56,819 nt of DNA from Saprospiraceae bacterium (GTDB taxonomy: Bacteria > Bacteroidota > Bacteroidia > Chitinophagales > Saprospiraceae). The notes below the pieces were generated by a model that saw only the letters and a program-made list of their open reading frames with translations, made no database searches and was not told where the DNA came from. Below are positions 15,411 through 24,557 of the stretch, one piece after another. The stretch is from assembly GCA_022841745.1 (NCBI GenBank), contig JALHQW010000054.1, positions 1 to 56,819 of the forward strand. Reading direction: 5' to 3'. The position numbers and the translations under genes were made by a program. Positions within the stretch are counted from its first letter, which is position 1, and every line of letters starts with the position of its first letter.

Positions 15411-16394
15411 ATGAAAACAACCATCAATTGGGGCATACTCGCACCAGGCAGAATCTCCCACAAATTTGCCCACGACCTCAAGCTGGTAGCTGGCGCAAAA
15501 TTGCATGCCGTCGGTTCCCGATCATTGGAACGGGCAAGTGCCTTTGCCCAGGAGCATGGCGCTGCCCATGCTTTTGGCAGCTACGAGGCCCTGCTGGATT
15601 GCCCCGACCTTGATGTGGTCTATGTTGCCTCCCCACATGTCGGGCATTGTGAACACACCATTTTATGCCTCGAAAAAGGTATTGCAGTGTTGTGCGAAAA
15701 GCCGTTCGCCATGAATGCCAGCGAGGTGCAGCGCATGGTGGACTGTGCCCGTGCCAACGGCGTGTTCTTGATGGAGGCAATTTGGACGAGGTTCATCCCT
15801 TGTTTTGAGGAGGCAATGCGCCTCGCAAACTCGGGCTATATAGGAGAGTTGAAGACCATCCGGGCCGATTTTGGCTTTAAAGCTGACTTCCCGCCAGAGC
15901 ATCGGGTTTTCAATCCCGCTCTTGGTGGTGGGGCGCTGCTCGATGTAGGGATTTACACCATCTTCCTCGCCACTTGGCTTTGGGGAAAGCCCAGCAACAT
16001 CAAGGCAACTGCCGTGAAAAACCAACAAGGTTCTGATGACAGCTGCGCCATGCTGTTCGAATACCCTGGCAACCGCATTGCCGTGCTGGACTGCTCGCTG
16101 GTGGTCAAGACGCAAATCGAGGCATACTTATATGGAGAAACGGGCACCCTGCAACTCCACAACCGATTTATCAACCCGCAAGACTTGTCCATTTCATTTT
16201 ACGAAAAAGAATCGGAAAGCCTGCACATGCCCCTCACGGGCTGGGGCTATTACCACGAGATTTTGGAGGTGAACGATTGCCTTAGGCTGGGAAAATCTGA
16301 AAGTGACAAGCTCCCACTTGATTTTAGCATAGCATTGATGGAGACGCTGGACTGGGTGAGAAAGGAGGCAGGCATCGTTTACCCGATGGACTGA
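15411..16394 (+). CDS. Gfo/Idh/MocA family dehydrogenase (cytoplasmic)
   Basis: 327 residues without a signal peptide. The N-terminal Rossmann domain begins INWGILAPGRIS, with the coenzyme loop here reading GILAPGRI. The catalytic Lys97 lies in CEKPF (95-99). The motif GGGALLDVGIY near 165-175 belongs to the C-terminal domain. The overall layout is close to the D-xylose 1-dehydrogenase / dihydrodiol dehydrogenase branch of the family, which oxidises sugars or cyclic diols with NADP. Substrate is not certain. It diverges from the TonB-domain gene and is followed within 60 bases by the Uma2 gene. Confidence 0.85.
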   Translation: MKTTINWGILAPGRISHKFAHDLKLVAGAKLHAVGSRSLERASAFAQEHGAAHAFGSYEALLDCPDLDVVYVASPHVGHCEHTILCLEKGIAVLCEKPFAMNASEVQRMVDCARANGVFLMEAIWTRFIPCFEEAMRLANSGYIGELKTIRADFGFKADFPPEHRVFNPALGGGALLDVGIYTIFLATWLWGKPSNIKATAVKNQQGSDDSCAMLFEYPGNRIAVLDCSLVVKTQIEAYLYGETGTLQLHNRFINPQDLSISFYEKESESLHMPLTGWGYYHEILEVNDCLRLGKSESDKLPLDFSIALMETLDWVRKEAGIVYPMD

Positions 16395-16420
16395 GGCTAC
16401 TTCATTTCGAGATTTTAACG

Positions 16421-16428
16421 TAGATTTG
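16421..16428 (+). promoter_or_regulatory. -7 element upstream of the Uma2 gene
   Basis: TAGATTTG matches TAnnTTTG exactly, 24 bases before the start codon, without a recognisable -33 TTG. Confidence 0.3.
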
Positions 16429-16451
16429 ATTGAATTTTAAAAAAGCACAAG

Positions 16452-17069
16452 ATGGTACTGACCGCAGTAAAAAAAGAGGAGAAAATTAAGCAGGATGTGG
16501 GCTACCTGACCTTGATGCTGCCAAATGGCGGTTTTACGGACGACCAATTTTTTGAATTTTGCCAAATCAATGACAATCTTAGGATAGAACGCAATGCTAA
16601 AGGACAAATAATCATCATGTCACTCACAGGGGGAACTACCGGCATCCGTAATGCCGAATTGGTTACAGATTTTGTAATCTGGAATCGCAAAAAGAAACAA
16701 GGCCGGGTTTTCGACTCTTCAACGGGATTCAAGCTGCCAAACGGCGCCACTTACTCACCTGACGTTGCATGGGTTAGCAATGAACGATGGGAATCCCTGA
16801 CTGAAACCCAACACGAAAAGCATGTGCCTCTTTGCCCCAACTTTGTTGTGGAATTGGTGTCCAGTTCACAGAGTGCTGAAGAGCTTAAACCAAAAATGCA
16901 GGAATACATGGAAAATGGCTGTGAACTCGGTTGGCTGATAGACCCGTACAGCAAAATCACTCAAGTATTCAGGCCAAAAATGGATGCCGAGAAGGTGCCT
17001 TTTGACCAGCTCCTTTATGGTGGACAGATTCTGAAAAATTTCAAAATCAAGATTTCCGACATCATCTGA
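16452..17069 (+). CDS. Uma2 family (DUF820) PD-(D/E)XK nuclease-fold protein
   Basis: 205 residues. The Uma2 pattern is present: Asp104 in YSPDVAWV, Glu134 in FVVELVSSSQS, Lys148 in the helix KPKMQEYMENG, then the conserved CELGWLIDP (157-165). These would form the restriction-endonuclease-like active site. The family is widespread and often multi-copy in cyanobacteria and Bacteroidota. Its role is unproven, with suggestions of links to mobile elements. No restriction or transposition gene is beside it here. Confidence 0.85.
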   Translation: MVLTAVKKEEKIKQDVGYLTLMLPNGGFTDDQFFEFCQINDNLRIERNAKGQIIIMSLTGGTTGIRNAELVTDFVIWNRKKKQGRVFDSSTGFKLPNGATYSPDVAWVSNERWESLTETQHEKHVPLCPNFVVELVSSSQSAEELKPKMQEYMENGCELGWLIDPYSKITQVFRPKMDAEKVPFDQLLYGGQILKNFKIKISDII

Positions 17070-17086
17070 CTAAAAAAAATGTTTTG

Positions 17087-18721
17087 ATGAACATCAAATT
17101 GATAATGACGGCCTTGGCTTGCTTGTTCTGCCTTGGACTTTCGTCCCAAACCCTCACCACCTCCAACCTCCCCATTTTCATTATCGAAACCGAGAACGGC
17201 GAAGAAATCGTGAATGAACCAAAGCGAACCGCACACCTTGGCGTAATTTGGAACGGTGATGGGCAGGTAAACCATATCAATGACCCTTTCAATGACTACG
17301 ATGGGCAAATAGGCATCGAAATCAGGGGCAGCAGTTCGCAGTGGTTCCCTAAGAACAATTTTGCGATGGAGACCCAAAACCCAGATGGCACCGCCAACAA
17401 CGTTTCTGTGCTTGGCTTCCCGGAAGAGAACGACTGGGTGCTGCACGGCCCGTACAGCGACAAGACGTTGATGCGCAATGCAATTGCGTTCACCTTGGCA
17501 AGCTGGATAATGCCCTATGCTCCACGGGTGCGCTACTGCGAAGTGGTCATCAATGGCGACTACCGGGGCGTCTATGTTTTTACCGAAAAAATAAAAAGGG
17601 ATAAAAACCGGGTGGACATCAGCAAACTCGACCCCGATGAAAATACCGGCGATGATGTGACGGGCGGCTATATCATCAAATTTGACAAGTTCGACGGGGC
17701 CGTATCCGACGGCTTCCCTTCGGCCTACCCTGCCATGCCAGGCGGGCAACCTGGCGGCACCATTTACCAGTACCATTATCCCAAACCTGACGAAATCACA
17801 GCTGCCCAAAAAGCGTATATCCAAAACTATATTGCTGGTTTTGAGGATATTATGGCATCTCCCAGCTTTGCCGACCCCGTCAGTGGCTATCGCTCCATGC
17901 TCGATGTGGAATCCGTCATCAACATGATTTTCATCCAAGAAATTAGCCGGAATGTGGATGGCTACCGTCTTAGCACCTACATGCACAAAGACCGTGACAG
18001 CGTGGACAGCCGCCTGCACCTCGGCCCGGTCTGGGACTATAACCTTGGATTTAGTAATGTGGACTATTGCATCGGTCCTGATTTTCAGGGTTGGGCGATT
18101 GACTTCAACCAGGTCTGCCCTGGCGATTATTGGGTAGTGCATTTCTGGTGGAACAAACTATTTAACGAGCCTACCTTCGTAAAGGACATGAAAGAGCGGT
18201 GGGTTGACCTTCGGGCTAATACCTTCAGCGACGAGCGAATCCTCGGCCTCGTGGACTCATTGGAGAACCTCCTCGAACTGCCTGCCCAGCGCAACTTCCA
18301 ACGCTGGCCCACTTTGAACGAGTACGTCTGGCCAAACCCGGTCGTGACGGGCAGCTACCACGGCGAAGTGCTGCGCATGCGCACTTGGCTCTCCGACCGC
18401 CTAGATTGGATGGATGGCGCAATGGCCGAACTTGTGGACACAGCGGAGGTAATAGAGCCGCCTATTGGAGGTCTGAAAGTGAACCCAACCTTGTTTACCG
18501 ACGAAGTCAATTTCTGGATGGATGTGGTTGGTTACCAAAGGGTTAGCCTGGGAATTTACGATGCCATTGGAAGGCAAGTCCATTTTGAAAAAGGATTTTT
18601 CAGTGACAAGAAAGTGGTAAGGTTAACCTGGGATACGAGTTCGTTCCCAATTGGGACTTATTTTTATAGGGTAAAAATAGGCGACGCCCCGACCCAATCT
18701 GGTAAGTTGGTCAAACATTGA
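17087..18721 (+). CDS. Secreted CotH kinase-like protein with T9SS sorting domain
   Basis: 544 residues from the ATG at 17087, after a signal peptide (MNIKLIMTALACLFCLGLSSQ). The CotH domain (about 60-400) shows GIEIRGSSSQWFPKNNF, NDWVLHGPYSDKTLMRN and, further on, LGPVWDYNLGF, all typical of the family. CotH proteins have an atypical protein-kinase-like fold and phosphorylate spore coat proteins in Bacillus; Bacteroidota members are secreted and their targets unknown. The C-terminus (about 460-544, with VNPTLF, YDAIGRQVH and FPIGTYFYRVK) is a T9SS type A sorting domain, so it should be exported across the outer membrane. It follows the Uma2 gene by 17 bases. Confidence 0.88.
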   Translation: MNIKLIMTALACLFCLGLSSQTLTTSNLPIFIIETENGEEIVNEPKRTAHLGVIWNGDGQVNHINDPFNDYDGQIGIEIRGSSSQWFPKNNFAMETQNPDGTANNVSVLGFPEENDWVLHGPYSDKTLMRNAIAFTLASWIMPYAPRVRYCEVVINGDYRGVYVFTEKIKRDKNRVDISKLDPDENTGDDVTGGYIIKFDKFDGAVSDGFPSAYPAMPGGQPGGTIYQYHYPKPDEITAAQKAYIQNYIAGFEDIMASPSFADPVSGYRSMLDVESVINMIFIQEISRNVDGYRLSTYMHKDRDSVDSRLHLGPVWDYNLGFSNVDYCIGPDFQGWAIDFNQVCPGDYWVVHFWWNKLFNEPTFVKDMKERWVDLRANTFSDERILGLVDSLENLLELPAQRNFQRWPTLNEYVWPNPVVTGSYHGEVLRMRTWLSDRLDWMDGAMAELVDTAEVIEPPIGGLKVNPTLFTDEVNFWMDVVGYQRVSLGIYDAIGRQVHFEKGFFSDKKVVRLTWDTSSFPIGTYFYRVKIGDAPTQSGKLVKH

Positions 18722-18851
18722 GCTACAAAATAAAGGGACGCCCGGTAAGACGCCCCTTCTCGTAAATGGCTATTTTACACTACTCAATATCTTGAAGTCG
18801 GGCATTTAATTTCCCGATTTATTACTGATTTGATGGGAAACAATTTCCCAA

Positions 18852-19277
18852 TTACTGTATGAAGACCTGCTTGCCGCCCATTTCTTCGGGAAGGTTGAGC
18901 GAAAGCATGTGGCCGTCCAACATCTCTATTTTGGACATTAAGGTTCCGAGGTCCACTCCTGTTTTTTCACACACTTTGTGGAACACCAAGGTCAAATTGT
19001 CTTTTGAAATTTCATAGGTGCCGCAGACACGCTTTCCGTTCGCATCTAACCCCTCAAATTTACCACTGCCATACATGCTCAACGAGGCAAAACCGTTGAC
19101 TTGCGGGGCTTCGCCAATATTCATCCAATCGCCGACGAGGCAGATGTTCAGCCCATCACGGATACAGTTATCGAATTGTTCGGAAATCTTGCCAACAGGA
19201 ATGGAATCGCTGGTGAAGCTACCAAAGCTCATGTTTGCGACCAATGAAAGTAACAGAATAAATGCAGACGTTTTCAT
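18852..19277 (-). CDS. Small secreted protein, lipocalin-like (hypothetical)
   Basis: 141 residues with a signal peptide (MKTSAFILLLSLVANMSFG). The body contains short beta-strand patterns and the phrase VGDWMNIGEA, GSGKFEGLDANGKRVCGTYEISKDN, reminiscent of the WxW/GxYxI elements of lipocalin-like domains of Bacteroidota. Four cysteines may form disulfides. Family membership is a guess from these patterns; function is unknown. It converges on the CotH gene. Confidence 0.6.
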   Translation of the reverse strand: MKTSAFILLLSLVANMSFGSFTSDSIPVGKISEQFDNCIRDGLNICLVGDWMNIGEAPQVNGFASLSMYGSGKFEGLDANGKRVCGTYEISKDNLTLVFHKVCEKTGVDLGTLMSKIEMLDGHMLSLNLPEEMGGKQVFIQ

Positions 19278-19505
19278 TTTATTAAGGATTTAAATTTTGG
19301 TTTTGGGGAGGCAGCGGCCCGTTTTAAAAGGTCCGCTGCCGCTTAATGTGTCAGGTGATTTCTTTCAAGTCATGGACAAATGTATGCCCCAAGGGTTGCC
19401 CCATTCCAAATCGGGTTGCCTGTTCGTAGGCTTTTTCTCGACGAACGGAGGTTTTTTTAACTTTTCCTTCACAACAGGCCAACAAGTTCAAGGCTTTCAA
19501 TGTAC

Positions 19506-19537
19506 TTTTCCGAAAGACGTATTCTTGACTACCTTTG
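19506..19537 (+). promoter_or_regulatory. Possible recO promoter
   Basis: TACCTTTG (19530-19537) is an exact TAnnTTTG. A TTTT run replaces the -33 TTG at the 21-base spacing. It would give a leader of about 90 bases containing the octamer array. Confidence 0.4.
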
Positions 19538-19591
19538 TTACTACCCCATTGAATTGGAATGGTTCAGCGTAGGCGGCAACAACGTCACTAC

Positions 19592-19628
19592 AACAATTTA
19601 ACAATCCAGCAATCCAGCAATTCAATCG
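19592..19628 (+). repeat. Octamer array (CAATCCAG) ahead of recO
   Basis: Four 8-base units, CAATTTAA, CAATCCAG, CAATCCAG, CAATTCAA, end four bases before the recO start codon. Confidence 0.6.
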
Positions 19629-19631
19629 TCC

Positions 19632-20357
19632 ATGCTCATCAAAACCCTTGGCATTGTTTTCAAATCTAAGAAATACTCGGAGACCAGCGTCATCGTTGAC
19701 GTTTTCACCGAGGAAAAGGGGATGCGCTCTTACATTGTGAGCGGGGTGCGCTCCCAACGACCAACGGTCAGTGCTGGCTTGTTGCAACCTATGACGCCCG
19801 TCGAACTGGTGGCATACGAAAAAGACGGGGCCGACCTGACCCGTTTAAAGGAAGTGAAACCCTACCAGGTCTTCCAAGCCATCCCATTCGACATCCGGCG
19901 CAGTTCGGTTGGGCTTTTTATGATTGAAGTGGCACGCAACGGGATTCAGGGCCACGAGGCCCAACCTGCCTTGTTCGATTTTTTGCTCCGCAATTTTATC
20001 TATTTGGATGAAACGCACCACTCTATCGCCAACCTGCACCTGCATTTCATGGTACACTTGGCTGAGCATCTTGGGTTCATGCCCGGTGGAGATTACAGTG
20101 CAGAAACACCCATCTTCGACTTGGAGGAAGGTGTATTCACAGACCTAAAGCCTTCGCACCAGCACTGGTTATCACAACTTCCAGCAGGAAAGTTCTACCA
20201 GTTACTCATGTTGCCTATGGACCAATGCCAAGAGGTGCTGTTCGACCGAGAGGAGCGGCGCAACCTTCTGAAATCGCTGCTCAATTATTATCGGCTCCAT
20301 ATTGAGAATTTTCAAAACGTCCACTCGCATGAAATCTTAGAAGAAGTGCTGGCTTAA
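19632..20357 (+). CDS. recO: DNA repair protein RecO
   Basis: 241 residues. RecO loads RecA onto SSB-coated DNA in the RecFOR pathway and anneals single strands. The N-terminal OB fold (1-80) begins KTLGIVFKSKKYSETSVIVDVFTEEKG and includes GVRSQRPTVSAGLLQPMTPVEL. The helical C-terminal domain follows (90-240). Bacteroidota RecO proteins commonly lack the zinc cysteines of other phyla, and none are evident here. The ATG at 19632 starts exactly at the conserved region. Confidence 0.9.
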   Translation: MLIKTLGIVFKSKKYSETSVIVDVFTEEKGMRSYIVSGVRSQRPTVSAGLLQPMTPVELVAYEKDGADLTRLKEVKPYQVFQAIPFDIRRSSVGLFMIEVARNGIQGHEAQPALFDFLLRNFIYLDETHHSIANLHLHFMVHLAEHLGFMPGGDYSAETPIFDLEEGVFTDLKPSHQHWLSQLPAGKFYQLLMLPMDQCQEVLFDREERRNLLKSLLNYYRLHIENFQNVHSHEILEEVLA

Positions 20358-20361
20358 ATCA

Positions 20362-20394
20362 AAATGGGCAGTGCCGAAGCAACCGCCCATTTCT
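20362..20394. terminator. Probable terminator between recO and the carbonic anhydrase gene
   Basis: Arms AAATGGGC (20362-20369) and GCCCATTT (20385-20392) lie right after the recO stop, between converging genes. Confidence 0.45.
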
Positions 20395-20449
20395 ATAGAC
20401 CAACTTTGTAAAAACACAGGATTTTGGACTAACTAATGCTTAAATTTTA

Positions 20450-21127
20450 TCACCCAACTGTCAATTCTTCCTCATGCTTGATTGCGCTATGCCCGACCTC
20501 GTGGAATTTTGGTTCAAAAAATTCCACCTCGCCTGTTTCGACACTGTACATGCCGCCCACCAATCCAATTTTACCCTCTTTCCATAGATTGCGAAGAATG
20601 GAGCTACGGCGGAGAATGTCGTCCATTTGAAGCCTGACATTTTCAGCAGCCACCGCTTCCACGGTCTCATCAAATGAGATATGCAGTTCTTTAGATGCAA
20701 TATTTTCAACTGCAGGTTGGATTTTCTCAAGGAGCCCTGTCAAGTGGCCCATTTCAACATGGCTGCAAGCTCCTTTCACGGCACCACATTTGGAGTGGCC
20801 CAAGACCATGATGAGCTTGGAGCCAGCCACGTTACAAGCGAACTCCATACTGCCCAAGATGTCTTCATTCAGCACATTTCCGGCAATGCGAGCACTGAAG
20901 ATGTCGCCGAGGCCCTGGTCGAAAATCAGTTCTGCTGAAGTACGGCTGTCTATGCAACTAAGTACGATGGCAAAGGGGAATTGCCCACCACTGGTGTCGT
21001 TCACCTGTTGGAGCAAGTTGCGGTTGTACCGCAGGTTGCTCACAAAGCGCTCGTTGCCTTGTTTCAAAATCTCAAATGCTAGTTGAGGTGTCAGGTTTTG
21101 CTGCGTTTCTTTATTAAGCGTCCTCAT
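20450..21127 (-). CDS. Beta-class carbonic anhydrase
   Basis: 225 residues, cytoplasmic. It interconverts CO2 and bicarbonate. Zinc ligands are visible: Cys58 and Asp60 with Arg62 in SCIDSR, and His111 and Cys114 in GHSKCGAVKG. The size and spacing fit the beta class. It lies downstream of a SulP transporter gene on the same strand. SulP transporters are often linked or fused to carbonic anhydrases, which supports bicarbonate uptake coupled to hydration. The 188-base gap holds a hairpin, so expression of the two may be uncoupled to some extent. Confidence 0.93.
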   Translation of the reverse strand: MRTLNKETQQNLTPQLAFEILKQGNERFVSNLRYNRNLLQQVNDTSGGQFPFAIVLSCIDSRTSAELIFDQGLGDIFSARIAGNVLNEDILGSMEFACNVAGSKLIMVLGHSKCGAVKGACSHVEMGHLTGLLEKIQPAVENIASKELHISFDETVEAVAAENVRLQMDDILRRSSILRNLWKEGKIGLVGGMYSVETGEVEFFEPKFHEVGHSAIKHEEELTVG

Positions 21128-21240
21128 TTTATAAAATTATTTTTTACTACATGGTTGGTCTGTAAAAAGCCTGAAAATGAATTTTTTCACACTGATTTCA
21201 GCCCCAATCAAGCAGTCATTTTTTATGGAAACCTTCACCA

Positions 21241-21285
21241 CCATTCCCGAAGCGTAACAAAAAATCGAGACCACTTCGGGAATGG
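21241..21285. other. Hairpin between the SulP and carbonic anhydrase genes
   Basis: 12-bp arms CCATTCCCGAAG (21241-21252) and CTTCGGGAATGG (21274-21285) with a 21-base loop. No T-run follows on the minus strand, so an mRNA-stabilising hairpin or a REP-like unit is as likely as a terminator. Confidence 0.5.
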
Positions 21286-21315
21286 AGGTTGGGCAACCAA
21301 CGGTTGATGAATTTC

Positions 21316-22974
21316 TTAGTTTGATTTAGTCGTTACATCCTCGGCCAATTTCTTTTGGTTGACCCTTCGGAATATCCGTTTTACCCGCTTCACCGAATCA
21401 TTTTCTTGACGCAATGATGCAAATCCCTTGAGCGTCAGGTCTATATCCCTCATCTTGGCTTTCTCTTCATATTCCCGGATGATTTCATACACATCGTAAT
21501 CAATGTGTACTGATTTAGTGGCATCTATCTCCACTTTGCTGTTCTCTGGTATATTGTCAAGTGTTTCAAGGATGGCAGCCTTGTTCAAAAAGGAAACCTC
21601 CTCTGACAATTTGATGCGTATCGGGTCACCAACGGCATGAGGCTCTTCCGCTGCGAAGTAGGGGTTTTTCAGGTTGGTCAACAGAATGATGAACACTGCT
21701 ACTGCCATGCCCAATCCAATACCAATGAGCAGGTCGGTGAACACGATGCCAAGCACCGTTACCACGAACGGCAAGAACTGGTACCAGCCCAAACGGTACA
21801 TTGTGGCGAACAGGCTCGGCTTGGCCAGTTTATAGCCCACCACAAAAAGGATGGCTGCTAAGGTAGCCAAAGGAATGAGGTTGAGCAGGGTGGGAATCGA
21901 AATGGCGGCAACCAGGAGCAGCACACCGTGCATGATGGCCGATGTCTTCGTTTTGCCACCCGACTGGATATTGGCAGAGCTTCGAACGATAACCTGCGTG
22001 ACGGGCAAGCCGCCAATCAAGCCTGACACGATATTGCCAATGCCTTGGGCTTTCAATTCACGGTTGGTGGGGGTCACCCGCTTGTAGGGGTCGAGCTTGT
22101 CGGTTGCTTCCACGCATAGAAGCGTTTCCAAACTGGCGATGATGGCAATGGTAAGTGCTGTGGTGTAAACAGCAACATTGGTCAACTGGCTAAAATCAGG
22201 CATGGAGAACAGCCCGAAAAAACCCATAATCCCATCTGCTACGGGCAACTGTACCAAATGCTTGTCATCAATGGCCAAGCTGGGCGCTGCTACCAAGAAC
22301 AGTTGGTTGAGCACGATGCCCGCAATGACCGCCACCAGCGGGCCTTGCAGCCAATGGAACAGCTTTATTTTTTTCATGAACGGCCTATCCCAGAATATAA
22401 GTATGGCCAATGAAACCAAGGTAACAATGACAGCCCCCGGCTGTACATAGTTCAGCATATTGAACAGCTCTGAAAAAGTGTTCTGATTGTCTGGCTGCAA
22501 AAAAGATTCGTTTCCTTCTGGCACTTTGTCGTAACCAAAGGCATGTGGTATCTGCTTTAGGATAATGATGATTCCTATACCCGACAACATGCCCTTGATG
22601 ACAGAAGAAGGGAAATAGTAGCCGATAATACCTGCCCTCAAATAACCAAGTGCCAGTTGAAAAACACCAGCCAATACTACAGCCATTAAAAAGGTCTCAT
22701 AAGACCCTAAGCTAGCAATTGCATTGAGCACGATGACAGCCAAACCCGCAGCAGGGCCGCTTACACCCAATGGAGAGCCGCTTACCACGCCTACTACGAT
22801 GCCGCCAACGATGCCTGCAATAATGCCAGAAAACAGCGGGGCACCCGATGCAAGCGCAATGCCAAGGCATAGCGGCGTGGCTACCAGAAAAACCACCAAG
22901 CTGGCGGGCATGTCATCCTTAAAATTTGCGAAAAAGCCTTTTTCAGGCAGGTGAAGTTGATTTGAACTGTGCAT
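21316..22974 (-). CDS. SulP family anion transporter with STAS domain
   Basis: 552 residues with about 12 membrane helices (25-430) and a C-terminal STAS domain (about 445-540, starting at the EEVSFLNKAAIL region). The amino-terminal pattern MPASLVVFLVATPLCLGIALASGAP and the PLGVSGPAAGLAVI segment are typical of SulP. The family moves sulfate, bicarbonate or dicarboxylates with sodium or protons. The neighbouring carbonic anhydrase makes bicarbonate the favoured substrate, comparable to BicA. This is inference from context, and sulfate cannot be excluded. Confidence 0.88.
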   Translation of the reverse strand: MHSSNQLHLPEKGFFANFKDDMPASLVVFLVATPLCLGIALASGAPLFSGIIAGIVGGIVVGVVSGSPLGVSGPAAGLAVIVLNAIASLGSYETFLMAVVLAGVFQLALGYLRAGIIGYYFPSSVIKGMLSGIGIIIILKQIPHAFGYDKVPEGNESFLQPDNQNTFSELFNMLNYVQPGAVIVTLVSLAILIFWDRPFMKKIKLFHWLQGPLVAVIAGIVLNQLFLVAAPSLAIDDKHLVQLPVADGIMGFFGLFSMPDFSQLTNVAVYTTALTIAIIASLETLLCVEATDKLDPYKRVTPTNRELKAQGIGNIVSGLIGGLPVTQVIVRSSANIQSGGKTKTSAIMHGVLLLVAAISIPTLLNLIPLATLAAILFVVGYKLAKPSLFATMYRLGWYQFLPFVVTVLGIVFTDLLIGIGLGMAVAVFIILLTNLKNPYFAAEEPHAVGDPIRIKLSEEVSFLNKAAILETLDNIPENSKVEIDATKSVHIDYDVYEIIREYEEKAKMRDIDLTLKGFASLRQENDSVKRVKRIFRRVNQKKLAEDVTTKSN

Positions 22975-23080
22975 AAATTCACAATTTTGGTCTAAAACTC
23001 GAAACGAAACAATTTAACGCTGCAAAACTGAGGGGCCAAGATTAGAGCCGTCTTAAACTGAGATTAAAAGGAGATTAGAA

Positions 23081-23131
23081 AGGTATGGTGGTGTGGAGGT
23101 ATGGTGGTGTGGAGGTATGGTGGTGTGGAGG
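23081..23131. repeat. 16-bp tandem repeat, 3.2 copies
   Basis: AGGTATGGTGGTGTGG repeated exactly at 23081, 23097 and 23113, plus a partial AGG. An inverted relative (TCCATACC/TTCATACC) lies at about 24527-24557, at the other end of the kinase gene. Confidence 0.9.
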
Positions 23132-23141
23132 AGAATAATGC

Positions 23142-24473
23142 CTAGTTATTGGCAGGTAGGGTAATGGTCACTTCAGTACCTTGGGACTCCCCTTTGGACG
23201 TTACCAATAACTGGCCTTTGTGCAATAGAATGATACGGCGGGCAAGCGGCAAGCCAACACCGTGGCCTCGGAGCTTGCGTGCATTGCGTGAGCGGAAAAG
23301 CGGGACATATATTTGCTTTAGGTCTTCAGTAGAAATTCCAATGCCCTTATCGGAGACCTTAACTTGAAATCCATCGGCTATCTCCTTAAATCCAATCGTA
23401 ATCAATTGATTTTCGGAATATTTTAAGGCATTGTCTATGATGTTTGAAAAAGCCGTTTGCAACAAAGGTGGGTTGGCATTTATGACGGGTGGCATTTTGC
23501 ACTCCTCGAAATCAAGGTGAATCCGCTCCGCTGGGAACCGTTCCACCGTCTCCAATAGTAATTGGTCGAGCGGAACGGCATGAAGCTCAGGAAGGCTGTT
23601 CATGGCCTCCGCCTTGCTCAATTCGAGCAACTGGTTGGCTAATTTCTGGAGCCTTTCGGCCTCCGTCACGATATTTTGGAGCGTAGCCTTGTATTCAGCA
23701 ACTGGCCTATCTTTTTCAAGCAAGAGGTCAGCTTCCCCAATAATGGCGGTCAGCGGATTGCGTATTTCATGGCTGGCATTGGCCACAAAGCCTCGCTGCG
23801 CCTCGAAACCCGCTTGTATGCGGTCGAGCATCCGGTTGAAGGCAATCGTCAGTTCCCCAATCTCATCATCTGGGTGCTGAACTTCCAGTCGCAGGTTGAG
23901 GTTCGAAGCGCTGATTTTACTGGCCTTATTGATTTTGTCTTCCAGTGGCCGCAATGCCCGCTGGCTCGAAAACCAACCCACCCCTACCAAGATGGCCAAG
24001 CCCATGAGCATCCCAACAATCAGGATTCTCTTGAGAAAGTTAAGTTTCGTTTTACCAAAAACATCCACCGCCGTTACGACAACGGCGAATTTCCCATTTG
24101 GCAAATCGTAGATTTTTGCAACCCCTTGTCGTTTGTCCTTGCTGAAAGACAAAATGCTGCTGGTAGCAATGTCCCTTGACAGTCCTTTGTAAAAAAGGTT
24201 GTCCAAAGAATCAAGCCCTGTTTGGTTCAAAGTGATGATATATTCCTCCTCATGGTCCAGCCGCTGCAAGAACTTGTCCCGCACTGCCTGCCCCAAAACC
24301 TCGTCTTTTTCCAAAAATATCTGTTCCGTAACCTGCACCCGTTCCACCAAGCGTTCGGCAAACTCCTTCTTGTGAAACCTCGCCGTGAAATAATACACCA
24401 ACTCCCCCAACACCGTCATAACGATGATGGCAGCCACGGCATAAGTCAAGGTCAGTCTATTTCGGATTTTCAT
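23142..24473 (-). CDS. Membrane sensor histidine kinase
   Basis: 443 residues from the ATG at 24473; the ORF upstream of this is translated heptamer repeat. Two membrane helices (about 10-30 and 148-170) flank a periplasmic sensor region. A HAMP linker (170-225) leads to the HisKA domain with the phospho-accepting His in ASHEIRNPLTAI (about 243) and an HATPase domain with N-box NIIDNALKYSEN, G1 DKGIGIS and G2 GHGVGLPLAR. It is the partner of the OmpR-type regulator encoded just upstream; the signal is unknown. The short intercistronic gap is filled with tandem repeats. Confidence 0.92.
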   Translation of the reverse strand: MKIRNRLTLTYAVAAIIVMTVLGELVYYFTARFHKKEFAERLVERVQVTEQIFLEKDEVLGQAVRDKFLQRLDHEEEYIITLNQTGLDSLDNLFYKGLSRDIATSSILSFSKDKRQGVAKIYDLPNGKFAVVVTAVDVFGKTKLNFLKRILIVGMLMGLAILVGVGWFSSQRALRPLEDKINKASKISASNLNLRLEVQHPDDEIGELTIAFNRMLDRIQAGFEAQRGFVANASHEIRNPLTAIIGEADLLLEKDRPVAEYKATLQNIVTEAERLQKLANQLLELSKAEAMNSLPELHAVPLDQLLLETVERFPAERIHLDFEECKMPPVINANPPLLQTAFSNIIDNALKYSENQLITIGFKEIADGFQVKVSDKGIGISTEDLKQIYVPLFRSRNARKLRGHGVGLPLARRIILLHKGQLLVTSKGESQGTEVTITLPANN

Positions 24474-24478
24474 GTTTC

Positions 24479-24557
24479 TAATGCTGGATGCTGGATGCTG
24501 GATGCTGGATGCTGGCATTAGAATGCATCCTCCATACCTCCATACCTTCATACCTCT
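24479..24557. repeat. Heptamer array (GGATGCT)5 and octamer array between regulator and kinase genes
   Basis: Five near-perfect GGATGCT units (24481-24517), bracketed by CTAATG and CATTAG, then CCATACC-type units (24527-24557). The TGA stop of the response regulator (24548-24550) lies inside the second array, so the repeat overlaps coding sequence. Confidence 0.85.

Larger units (their letters stand above)
19278..19631. other. Intergenic region with hairpin, promoter and octamer array
   Basis: No convincing gene. A hairpin with 11-bp arms (GGCAGCGGCCC, 19310-19320; GGTCCGCTGCC, 19330-19340) lies upstream of the small secreted protein gene and has no T-run. The recO promoter candidate and an octamer array occupy the right half. 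A 91-codon plus ORF (19297-19572) looks random. Confidence 0.5.

Noticed and set aside
17015-18142. 375-codon minus ORF over the CotH gene
   Set aside because: It lies antisense to a recognisable CotH protein and has random-looking composition.
18730-18766. Terminator after the CotH gene
   Set aside because: The GACGCCC words are mainly direct repeats; only a five-base stem forms, so it was not called.
19297-19572. 91-codon plus ORF upstream of recO
   Set aside because: Contains a hairpin and a promoter element; its composition is not protein-like and no family was recognised.
24481-24517. CRISPR-like array
   Set aside because: The units are 7 bases with no spacers; a simple tandem repeat.
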